Positions 48,801 through 55,671 of a stretch of 64,000 bases of DNA are shown one piece after another. Source of the stretch: Serratia sp. DD3 (lineage in GTDB: Bacteria > Pseudomonadota > Gammaproteobacteria > Enterobacterales > Enterobacteriaceae); contig NZ_AYKS02000112.1 in assembly GCF_000496755.2 (NCBI RefSeq), forward strand, positions 51,727 to 115,726, in the 5' to 3' direction. A model generated the notes under the pieces. That model saw only the letters and a list, made by a program, of their open reading frames with translations, did no database searches and was not told the origin of the DNA. The first letter of the stretch is position 1, and the number at the start of each line of letters is the position of its first letter. The position numbers and the translations under genes are program-made.

Positions 48801-51800
48801 CGCCGCCTATCTGCAGGCATTGCAGGCGGTGGTCTCGCGCCATCATTTGCTGCGCAGCACGATAGTGCAAAATACAGCGTCGGGCGACACAGAGTTTTTA
48901 CTGCACCAGAAACCGTTACCGCTGGAGCGTTTGCAAGTGGCTGCAGACCAATGGGAAGCCACACTAGAAACGGCCATTCATCGCCCATTCAATTTGCGTA
49001 AAGAATATCCTATTCGCAATATATTGATCGAACGCCGGGAGACTGATGGGCGGGTAACCTGTTTCTCCTTGCTCAACGTGCATCACATCGCTTTTGACGG
49101 CTGGTCGGCCAACCTACTGTTGGCTGAACTTGAAGGGCATTATGCCTTCTTTGCCAAGGATACGCCGCTAACGTTACCTGAGCTGACTATCCAATATTCT
49201 GACTATGCGTTGTGGTTGGAGAGCCAACAGGGAAGTGAGCGCAACCAGGCTCGTCAACAATTCTGGTTGGACAAAATGCAAGGATACCAGTCATTGGAGC
49301 TCCCGACGGATTATCCTCGACCTAAAGAGTTTGATCATCGCGGAGCAACGGTTTCATTAAACATCGAGCTGGAACTGAGTGAGCAGTTGCGTAACCTGGC
49401 CCGAGCGACTGGCGTAACGCTCCACGCAGTATTACTGACTGGGTTCACTCTGCTGCTGGGTAAATACAGCCATCAGCAGGATATTGTTATTGGTGCGCCA
49501 GTAGCCAACCGGCCCCATTCTCAAATAGAACCGTTGATTGGTCTGTTTGTTAACACACTGGTATTACGTAATACCATTAACCCTGAATTACGGGTCGATG
49601 AAATGATTCGCCAAGTGTTCAACAATACCGTGGCCAGTCAAGAGTATCAGGACATGCCATTGGAGAAGTTGGTTGAAAGTTTGCATGTTGAGCGCGATCT
49701 GTCCAGACAACCGCTGTTTCAGGTAGTGTTCAGCGTCGAACAGGCGATGGAGACACAGGGGGAAAGGTCGCTATTTACTCCGCTTGACCTCATGCAATAC
49801 TACCAGGTTGCGAAATTCGATTTAGGCCTGCTGATTGAAGATGGGCAACCACAGCTCGTCGCAAATATTAATTACGCCTGCGCGTTGTTTTCCCCAGAAA
49901 CGATCGACGGTTTTATGCAGCATTTTCAGCAGTTGTTACGCGCGATGGTGCAAACGCCAGCGGCAAACGTGGCCAGCCTGAGCCTGCTAAGTGAAGCGAA
50001 ACAACGTGAGTTACTGCAACCTGCTGTGGAGGCCAGACCCGCTGCTGAATATGCCTATGGGATTCATCATGGCTTTATGTCATGGGCCAAACAACACCCG
50101 AACGATATTGCGTTGATCGATTCACAGGGAAGTTGTACCTATGGTGAATTGTATCAATGGTCACTGACGCTCTCTAATCAGATCCGCCAAGGCAATTTTG
50201 GCCATTCAGACCTTATTGCGGTTGTGATAGATAAAGGGCGAGCGCAAATAGTGGGGGTGCTTGCCGTGCTGATGGCTGGCCGAGCGTATTTGCCAATGGA
50301 TACGTCATGGCCAGAGAGTCGCAGGCTGAGCATCATACAGCATGCGAATTGCCGCCTGGTGCTTACCGATAAGCCTTGGCAGCGGGAGGAGTTTTCGACA
50401 ATTTGCCTTGCGCCAGATGGGCGAGCGCTTACATTACCGGCCACAGAGGTGATTCTCCCTGCCGAAGTTGTGGCCCCTACGCAATTGGCCTATGTTATTT
50501 TTACCTCTGGCTCTACTGGCGTTCCGAAAGGGGTGGCCATTCAACATGCTGCGGCCAATAACACGCTTGTCGATATCAATCATCGTCTTAATGTTGGTCC
50601 TGGTGATGCTACGCTGGCCATCAGTGCGCTGAGTTTCGATCTGTCGGTCTATGATATTTTCGGCATGTTATCGGCGGGAGGGCGTTTGGTCATCCCGAGT
50701 GAAGAACAACGCTATCAGCCGGAGGCTTGGTACTACCTGATGGCAGAGTACCGAGTGACGCTCTGGCAGTCTGCCCCAGCGTTGTTTGAGCTCTTGATGC
50801 AATATATTGAACGTGAAGGGCTGGCGCGCAATAACGCTTTAAGCCGCGTCATGTTAAGTGGTGATTGGATCCCGGTGAACCTACCACAGCGCTGTCATCG
50901 TTGGGCGCCTGACTGCCGCTTTATCAGTGCTGGTGGGGCGACGGAAGTGTCCATCTGGTCGATTATCTATGAAGTGGAGAAAGGCGCGCTATTTCAGCAG
51001 AGTATCCCTTACGGTAAAGCGTTAACCAATCAATGCTTTTATATCCTGGATGAGCAGCTAGCGCCGGTGCCGCCCAACGTTATAGGCACGCTGTTTATTG
51101 GTGGTGCTGGCTTAGCTCTGGGTTATTTTAACGATCCAGAGAGAACTGCAGAAAGTTTTATCAATCATCCAATCACTGGAGAACGGCTTTACAGCACCGG
51201 TGATCTCGGGCGCTGGTTGCACGATGGCAATATCGAATTCTGCGGGCGGATTGATAATCAGGTCAAAGTTAATGGTTACCGGGTTGAATTAGGCGAAATT
51301 GAAAATACCCTAATGGCGGTCAGTAACATCAAACAATGTTTAGTATTGAAAGATGCCGGTGAGCAAGAGCGCTTAATTGCTTATTACGTAAGCGATGCAC
51401 CGTTGGATCACTCACGTTTGCTTACTCAGATTCAGGGACATCTGCCGACGTATATGGTCCCTGCTGCGTTTATTTTTATGGCTGAGTTCCCGCTTAATGC
51501 CAACGGGAAAATAGACCGCAAACAACTGCCCTTGCCAGTTGATATGGATACTCGTCGTCAGTATGTAGCGCCAGAAACAAAACAAGAGCAGCAATTGTGC
51601 GTTTTGTGGCAAGAGATATTGCAACAAGAGGTCATCGGTGTGACCGATGATTTCTTTGCCTGCGGGGGGAGTTCTATTCTGGCAATTTCGCTGTGCCAGA
51701 AAATGTCTAGCATATTGTCTGAAACCGTACCAGTGGTGAAACTGTTTAAATACCGCACTATCCGAGGCATGTTGGCAGTGGAAAACTATCAGCCCGTTCA

Positions 51801-52512
51801 GCGAATTAACCGTTACCAGCGGGGGGCCGACAGCCTGTGGATGATTCATCCTGCTTTAGTAGGGTGTGAAGCCTATCTCGATTTCGCCAAGGCGTTGGAA
51901 GGGGAGGTAAACTGCTTTGGGGTGGATAACTACAACCTTTATCACAGCGAGCAGCAATTGACCGAACTGTCCACCGTAGCCGCCTACTATCTGGCTAAAA
52001 TGGAGCAGCAAGGGCTGCTAGAACAACCCGTGATTCAACTGTTGGGTTGGTCTTTGGGTGGGGTGATTGCCCTGGAGATTGCCGCCATGCTAGAGGCCCG
52101 TGGCATCAGGAATATCCAGCTTTACTTGTTAGACAGTTTCTATCAGGTCAAGGTTGATTATCAGGCTACACCGGACTTGCGTAAAAACATGCTGGCAGAG
52201 TTAGGAGTATATGGGGAGGCGGCGATACGGGCGTTGGTCGCCGAAGAGGCGGAGAATGCCATTGGCCGAGGAGAGATTTCTGGGCGATTACGGCATACCC
52301 AGGTTACGCTGTTCAAGGCCACCCAAATGTCTGCCTACTATCAATCCTTGGCTGGAGATCAACTGATAAAGTGTATTGAGGATAATGGTCTAGCAGCGGT
52401 GTGTGACCAATTGAATATTATCCCGTTAGCCTGCAATCATCACAATATTCTTGATCGTGTGAGTGAGATTCGCAGCGTGGTATGCAACCAACATCATTCG
52501 ATGGTCGTTTGA
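42829..52512 (+). CDS. NRPS C-terminal part: A1-T1-E-C2-A2-T2-C3-A3-T3-TE
   Basis: A 3227-residue frame in register with the upstream half. Order: rest of A1 (YTSGTTGQPKG; to about 44010); T1 with LGGDSITAI; epimerase E (44280-45500: HHLIIDAVSW, ESHGRD, RTLGWFTAMYPV); C2 (HHSITDG); A2 (46900-48380; FTSGSTGVPKG, SFDVSVYDLFG); T2 (SGGNSIQAI); C3 (HHIAFDG); A3 (50060-51530; SFDLSVYDIFG); T3 (CGGSSILAI); type I thioesterase (51820-52512) with GWSLGG Ser and NHHNIL His. T1 has the GGDSI form expected before an E domain. It would build a tripeptide with a D-residue first. No tailoring, transporter or phosphopantetheinyl transferase gene is adjacent. Confidence 0.9.
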   Translation: MLITEQALKAKLQDMALPAALWVPDALVNSKAVSDAPLPVEHSPHQLAYAIYTSGTTGQPKGTLLEHQGVLNMVRGFQAMIGGTDKARNCLQFASVVFDAHVAETYIPLCGGHTLVVATEEQRHDLPALLALIERHHIDFAHLPPALLKLQPNIPACLSQIVVAGEATSLTCLDHFTQQGHQLFNAYGPSEASVCVSINLYRHNGANNIGRPLPGVRLYVLDSQQQPLPIGVPGELCISGLGLARGYLNQPELMEEKFIANPFAQADESEFQRLYRTGDKVRWLPNGELEYVGRNDDQVKIRGHRIELSEIEQAFVAVTSVAHCAVVVRGQETPRIVTYYVAEVTLNDQLVKRQLAERLPDYMVPAVLVQLMALPLTINGKLDTQALPEPDYSQVCGDYRMATTYQEKQLQAVWQQVMGLEDIGLNDDFLRLGGDSITAIRLVSEMRRIGLACRTQDLYQYRSIAALLDNLTTAALPDAVLPEQGNLSQAISLSPTQRWFFDQAFEQSHYWNQSFLIRVPELDLGRLQQAINTLVVHHDMLRARFTLDQQGSHQYYQAELSPHQLRCAHRATLSDAELEALFSQWQSDFDYQQGPLWQFGYVDGYQDGSARIFFACHHLIIDAVSWRILVEDLRRLYLGEDLGLKSASYRQWVNALLDYKPVDKQEVDYWHLQCQRQHDYRSDFALSHQVHLHYEQLDTVVTGRLMQMSDQVNDLLLTAWLRTLRHYSHSNSHTLMLESHGRDLPCGQMDVGRTLGWFTAMYPVNFTLADNPQADIAQVRSALEAVPNHGIGYGVLRNRGNESALALRNPGIVFNFLGQFTDQGGEWQLLAEPAGKNSHPDNTNRELLILNSWVANQQLCFRLDGMLTASVLRDVAHRFTIEINQLIDNHNELPCIMGDKLPTTLWEKLQQRYTPQAVFPCNSLQQGFIYHAVSQPDDPSYRVQMVLDYLIELNPTAYRQAWEMAMARFPILRTCFNWQWQPLQVICAEAAMDWQYVDYQQQVEWPLALEQLCEQQLTQPFDLQQPGLFRLRLVKISEQHYCLVYTVHHSITDGWSGQLLLKYVHLAYQQLQTGLQPERQQEITYLQAQRYYMEQAENSRAYWQQRQLNQCQANDISYLLSVPYEPKSITSAEQTLLTRLLPAAVFSSLQQLAQNQGVTLNVMLQFVWHKILHIYSRQEVTLVGTTLSGRNLPIDGIEESVGLYINTLPLRVDWDNDHSCLQQLQVIQRSLNELDEYSYQPLAELSYGGEALFHTLLVFENYPSVDMQAMPVSIRSTAEKTDYPLNLLAHTTEDGLMLSLAYATPYLTEQKADTLLSLLVTLLSSLPAHLYVPHYKLPLLPVSGMVQQPMPVANSPFDYQHALHQNFMDWARKHPDDIAVIDALGSCSYGELYQAALVLSNQIRQCAGRHSALVAILMDKGRAQVIAILATLMAGKAYQPMDKSWPEKRRLTIIEQADIEIVLCDEPWQHAAFTSLVLDSTGKAEGIALPQPLLPPEPVDPEALAYVIFTSGSTGVPKGVAVSHAAITNTVIAMNRQLNVGAGDAIFAVSALSFDVSVYDLFGVLSAGGRLVLPTEAQRYQPQAWYQLVSQHRVTLWFSTPALFDLLLQHVEHYASDSDSPLRAVMLGGDWVPPTLAQRCFTWAEQCRFFNCWGVTEAAVCSTMYEVAQTEQFQQSIPLGITLANQSLYVLDEQLKPLPQGMAGELYIGGAGVAQGYFNDPQRTSERFIFHPTTGERLYRTGDLGRVLEDNDIEFLGRIDNQIKLNGYRIELGEIERTLSVMPEISQCVALVTETNPRILLYYTASQVMDNAYLHQLLAQTLPEYMRPSDVIALESFPLSVSGKIDRKALPIPGQSESHKEYTPPSDEWEMLCCDLWAEVLRTERVGVNDNFYSSGGNSIQAITLCNRLSQALAREVTFAMFSAYPTIRQFCQHLKQQTAVHTAGPIAAQKKTQYPLSSSQMRLWFLDELMQGSDLYQVPVLFELGAEINIAAYLQALQAVVSRHHLLRSTIVQNTASGDTEFLLHQKPLPLERLQVAADQWEATLETAIHRPFNLRKEYPIRNILIERRETDGRVTCFSLLNVHHIAFDGWSANLLLAELEGHYAFFAKDTPLTLPELTIQYSDYALWLESQQGSERNQARQQFWLDKMQGYQSLELPTDYPRPKEFDHRGATVSLNIELELSEQLRNLARATGVTLHAVLLTGFTLLLGKYSHQQDIVIGAPVANRPHSQIEPLIGLFVNTLVLRNTINPELRVDEMIRQVFNNTVASQEYQDMPLEKLVESLHVERDLSRQPLFQVVFSVEQAMETQGERSLFTPLDLMQYYQVAKFDLGLLIEDGQPQLVANINYACALFSPETIDGFMQHFQQLLRAMVQTPAANVASLSLLSEAKQRELLQPAVEARPAAEYAYGIHHGFMSWAKQHPNDIALIDSQGSCTYGELYQWSLTLSNQIRQGNFGHSDLIAVVIDKGRAQIVGVLAVLMAGRAYLPMDTSWPESRRLSIIQHANCRLVLTDKPWQREEFSTICLAPDGRALTLPATEVILPAEVVAPTQLAYVIFTSGSTGVPKGVAIQHAAANNTLVDINHRLNVGPGDATLAISALSFDLSVYDIFGMLSAGGRLVIPSEEQRYQPEAWYYLMAEYRVTLWQSAPALFELLMQYIEREGLARNNALSRVMLSGDWIPVNLPQRCHRWAPDCRFISAGGATEVSIWSIIYEVEKGALFQQSIPYGKALTNQCFYILDEQLAPVPPNVIGTLFIGGAGLALGYFNDPERTAESFINHPITGERLYSTGDLGRWLHDGNIEFCGRIDNQVKVNGYRVELGEIENTLMAVSNIKQCLVLKDAGEQERLIAYYVSDAPLDHSRLLTQIQGHLPTYMVPAAFIFMAEFPLNANGKIDRKQLPLPVDMDTRRQYVAPETKQEQQLCVLWQEILQQEVIGVTDDFFACGGSSILAISLCQKMSSILSETVPVVKLFKYRTIRGMLAVENYQPVQRINRYQRGADSLWMIHPALVGCEAYLDFAKALEGEVNCFGVDNYNLYHSEQQLTELSTVAAYYLAKMEQQGLLEQPVIQLLGWSLGGVIALEIAAMLEARGIRNIQLYLLDSFYQVKVDYQATPDLRKNMLAELGVYGEAAIRALVAEEAENAIGRGEISGRLRHTQVTLFKATQMSAYYQSLAGDQLIKCIEDNGLAAVCDQLNIIPLACNHHNILDRVSEIRSVVCNQHHSMVV

Positions 52513-52531
52513 CAAAACGCATGTTGACCTG

Positions 52532-52562
52532 CAGGGTGAGCCCATGAATGAGGCTCACCCTG
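52532..52562 (+). terminator. Intrinsic terminator after the NRPS
   Basis: CAGGGTGAGCC and GGCTCACCCTG form a perfect 11-bp stem with a 9-nt loop, followed by TTTAATC, 20 nt after the NRPS stop. This separates the NRPS from the next gene. Confidence 0.85.
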
Positions 52563-52658
52563 TTTAATCGGTTAGGTTCCTAGGGCTTCCATCCCTTGCC
52601 GTCTACAAGTCACTCGAATTAGATGCTAACTATTAACGGTTGTTAGTAAGGAGAATCA

Positions 52659-53246
52659 ATGAATTATCAAATAGCACCACTGTGGTTCTACTCAGGAAAG
52701 ATTTTTTTGCTGGTGGTCTTGGCTATTGGTTTGGCCTTTTTTGGTATCAATGCCCCGATATTTTATTTTCTATTGGTAGGATTGGTTATCCCTGTGGGTA
52801 TTTCTGTTCGCTTACACCAATTGAAAGAAAAAAGTTTGGTGGTGATCCCCAAAGAACTGTCTCAATGGACGGTCTATGTGCAGGGCATCCCGGTACAGGA
52901 AAACCGCAGTGTCTTGACTAACCCCTGTTTTGCTATTCAAACACACCTGCAAGCATTTTTCTTTCGGGCTTTTATGCTTAAAGGGCTAATTCAGGCTGCC
53001 ACATTGTTGATGTTGATTGTGCAACTTTTCCACACCACTAATCCGTGGGTATTACCCATCGGCCTATTTGTTGCGGTGTGGCTGGTGCTTAAGTGTATTG
53101 AGACAGGAAAAATATTGGTCGCTGTGGCACGCCAAACATGGTCACTGGAAGAAGTAACCAGCGAGACCGGCACCAGTTGGTATCGTGCGGGGTTCAGCAA
53201 ACAAGAGCAACCGACCACTGCATTAGAGAGATTGTTAGCGCTCTAG
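52659..53246 (+). CDS. Membrane protein of unknown function
   Basis: 195 residues; AAGGAG lies 7 nt before the ATG. Hydrophobic segments lie at about residues 12-50 (IFLLVVLAIGLAFFGI, FYFLLVGLVIPVGISV) and 105-145 (LIQAATLLMLIVQLF, VLPIGLFVAVWLVL), with cytoplasmic-looking charged loops between and at the C-terminus. The family is not recognised. It lies downstream of the NRPS terminator in the same direction. Immunity or export for the NRPS product is conceivable but unsupported. Confidence 0.65.
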   Translation: MNYQIAPLWFYSGKIFLLVVLAIGLAFFGINAPIFYFLLVGLVIPVGISVRLHQLKEKSLVVIPKELSQWTVYVQGIPVQENRSVLTNPCFAIQTHLQAFFFRAFMLKGLIQAATLLMLIVQLFHTTNPWVLPIGLFVAVWLVLKCIETGKILVAVARQTWSLEEVTSETGTSWYRAGFSKQEQPTTALERLLAL

Positions 53247-53299
53247 TTTTTTAGGCGGGCAGCCACCTGAAGGCGGTTGCCCGATGTGAAAAACACTAA

Positions 53300-54055
53300 C
53301 TATTGGCAGGCAACTAAATTTGCCATCTGCTCTGCATCAGGCAAACCGAGGATTTGCTGTAGCACATTATCTTTATTCAGATAATAGATTGCTGGCGTTC
53401 CACTAGCCCCTAACTGCTCCATAATTTGCTGATTAGCCTGAATTTGTTTGAAGACCTCCGGGGGCGTACTTTTCAGTGTCGGCATTATTTTGCCGTTCGA
53501 ACTCTCTAAATCGCTCCAGGTTTTTTGTGGATTATCTGACGCAAGCACCGCAGCCGCATATTGACCACTCTCTGGGCGAATAACGCCCACCAGCAGCGTG
53601 GTGGTTTTAATCTTATTCTCTTTCAGATGAGGCTGTATCTGTTGCCAGAATTTTTTGCAGTAGGGACAAAAAACGTCGGAAAAGACCACTGCATGGCAGA
53701 GAGCCCCTTCATTACCTTCTTTAATGCCTGGCATATTCACTAGTCGTTGCCACATTTCACGACCAGCGGGGATATAAATTTCTTGATTGATAATTTTCTC
53801 ACTGAGATTATTACCTTTATCATCATAAAGATAACCAGCAATAACATGCTTTTTATCTGGCGTAAGATACAAGGTCACCCCCGTATCCTGATGCTTGCCA
53901 AGCCAGCCTTCCACTCCACCTGGTGCGGTAAAGGGTTTAATAATCTCAATGCCTTGCTTCTCAATTTGCTTGATCGGTTCTGGCACATTAGTCGTTTGTG
54001 CCTGTGTTGTCAGGCTGAGCAACAAGAGCGTGCAGACGAGTAAAGACGTTTTCAT
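53300..54055 (-). CDS. dsbG: Thiol:disulfide interchange protein DsbG
   Basis: A 251-residue periplasmic protein with signal peptide ending near TQAQ. The N-terminal dimerisation domain (GIEIIKPFTAPGGVEGWLGKHQD) is followed by a thioredoxin fold with FSDVFCPYCKKFW, where Cys130 and Cys133 form the CPYC redox pair specific for DsbG (DsbC has CGYC). The cis-Pro loop is GTPAIYYL. It protects or isomerises cysteine sulfenic acids and non-native disulfides and is recycled by DsbD. It is a stand-alone gene convergent with the membrane-protein gene. Confidence 0.88.
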   Translation of the reverse strand: MKTSLLVCTLLLLSLTTQAQTTNVPEPIKQIEKQGIEIIKPFTAPGGVEGWLGKHQDTGVTLYLTPDKKHVIAGYLYDDKGNNLSEKIINQEIYIPAGREMWQRLVNMPGIKEGNEGALCHAVVFSDVFCPYCKKFWQQIQPHLKENKIKTTTLLVGVIRPESGQYAAAVLASDNPQKTWSDLESSNGKIMPTLKSTPPEVFKQIQANQQIMEQLGASGTPAIYYLNKDNVLQQILGLPDAEQMANLVACQ

Positions 54056-54243
54056 TGTGGTCTCTTATTTAATAGTGGTGAGGTGAGTAAACCTGCATTT
54101 CTGAGTCCGTGAAGTGAATCCTCTTTATTCAACCTGGGGGATAAAACATCACGTGTGCTGTCGGGCCAAAAATCATAAAGGGGGAAAATAGCCAGAAGCA
54201 TCAATGATACCAAAGATACCGTACAGCACTTTGGTGTTTTCAT

Positions 54244-54995
54244 CTAAAACGCGTTTAGCATTATTAATGTTATCCATAGTCGCCATTTATCTCGCAGAGG
54301 AACCATTTGAATACCTGGATTTACCTTACTGTATACCAACAGATAGTAGTTGATGTGGGTTGAACCGGGTAGAATCAGGTAGAGTTTCGACGCGCCATAA
54401 TCATCTAATTCGCTGAATTTTAAGCATAATAAATGGTCCCTACAAGGATCTGCATCATGCAATTTGAAGAACTACGCGAAGCCTGCAATACCCACGGAGA
54501 ACTGACCCAGGCTGACACGTCACGCATACCGAAGGGCGATATTTCCAGCACGATTTGGAACGTGCAGATATCGATACAGCCCAACACTGCCATTATCGCC
54601 TGATACAAAACATACCGAGCCTTGCGTTACACCAAAGCCCCCTGATACAGCTACATTAGGCAAACCTAATGTATACTGCGTATTGTGTAACCACATCTAT
54701 CTAGGGAAAAAAATCTGCCCCTATTGCAAAGGTCACCTCTACACCACTGCGTTGAGGTTGCGGGATCCGAACTGGCTCTTGCAAAAAAATAGTAAGGTAA
54801 AATAGTTCCCATCGCGAGCCGAAGTTATAGAGTACCTGGACCATCAGCTATACCATTAACGGTTCGCACTCCAATCCCAGCAGCCCCAATCTCACTTACC
54901 GTGACCCAGCCCGAATCTTCTAACTATTTGACTTGAATAATGTATGTTGCTCGGAATACACTCATAAGCCATATTAATATTCAGGACAGGCAGTC
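54244..54995. other. Gene-poor region between dsbG and the T6SS genes
   Basis: No clear gene. There is a 9-bp-arm inverted repeat TACATTAGG/CCTAATGTA (54652-54673). A short open frame starts at 54457 (MQFEELREACNTHGELTQ, 48 codons). A minus-strand fragment near 54840-54920 reads protein-like (GWVTVSEIGAAGIGVRTVNG). The mixture suggests decayed genes left by rearrangement at the T6SS boundary. Confidence 0.45.
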
Positions 54996-55649
54996 GTGAT
55001 ACCTAACAAGGAAGAGCAATACATCGATACGGCTGATTTTCTTGATGCACTTTTATTGGATACTTGGCTGCTCGCGTTGACGATTAGCCATGGTCAATCG
55101 GTCACAGTGGATCAGCAACTACACCGCCAGTGTATGGAACGGGTTCAGCAGGTACAAGACAAGCTGACGGCGGCCAACGCACCCGCATCTGTGATTGATG
55201 AAATCCGCTTTGCCCATTGTGTTTTCCTCGATGAAACCATCATGAATCAGCCTGATACCGATGTTTCAGTCTGGTTGGAACTCACGCCGTTGCAGGGGCA
55301 TTTCCTCGGGCATACCAACGGGGGTGACCTGTTCTATCAACATATCGAGGCGTTATTGCAAGCCCCCTCGCCTTCTGTAGCGCTGGTGAGTTGTTATCAC
55401 CGGATGCTGTTACTCGGTTACAAGGGCAAATATCACACCGAAGACCATCGCGAGCGCATGTCGTTCATTCGGCAACTGGAAAAGTTATTACCGCAAACCA
55501 CTGGCACTCATGACCCCAACAGCATAGTCATCAGCCGTGGAAAACGTGAAATCCCGTTATGGCGCTCCCCCTGGTTATTGATGACGGCCTTGGTGCTGCT
55601 CACTGTCGGCACATGGGCAGGTGCTCGATTGTTTTTACTGACGCAGTAA
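54996..55649 (+). CDS. tssL: T6SS inner-membrane protein TssL (DotU family)
   Basis: 217 residues from a GTG supported by AGGA about 9 nt upstream. The cytoplasmic DotU fold is seen in LLLDTWLLALTISHG, IDEIRFAHCVFLDETIMNQ, LTPLQGHFLGHTNGGDLFYQHIEALL and LLLGYKGKYH. A single C-terminal membrane anchor (LLMTALVLLTVGTWAGARLFLL) follows, with no OmpA/peptidoglycan-binding extension. It forms part of the TssJLM membrane complex. It differs in sequence from the tssL remnant at 40.6 kb. Confidence 0.9.
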   Translation: MIPNKEEQYIDTADFLDALLLDTWLLALTISHGQSVTVDQQLHRQCMERVQQVQDKLTAANAPASVIDEIRFAHCVFLDETIMNQPDTDVSVWLELTPLQGHFLGHTNGGDLFYQHIEALLQAPSPSVALVSCYHRMLLLGYKGKYHTEDHRERMSFIRQLEKLLPQTTGTHDPNSIVISRGKREIPLWRSPWLLMTALVLLTVGTWAGARLFLLTQ

Positions 55650-55671
55650 GCGAAATAAAGGATTAAAACTG

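Noticed and set aside
53252..53280. Terminator between the membrane-protein gene and dsbG
   Set aside because: There is an imperfect hairpin (CGGGCA...TGCCCG), but no T-run follows on either strand, so it is left as uncertain.
54052..54243. 63-codon frame overlapping the dsbG start by ATGA
   Set aside because: The start lacks a ribosome-binding site and no family is recognised; the hydrophobic start looks signal-like but support is too thin.
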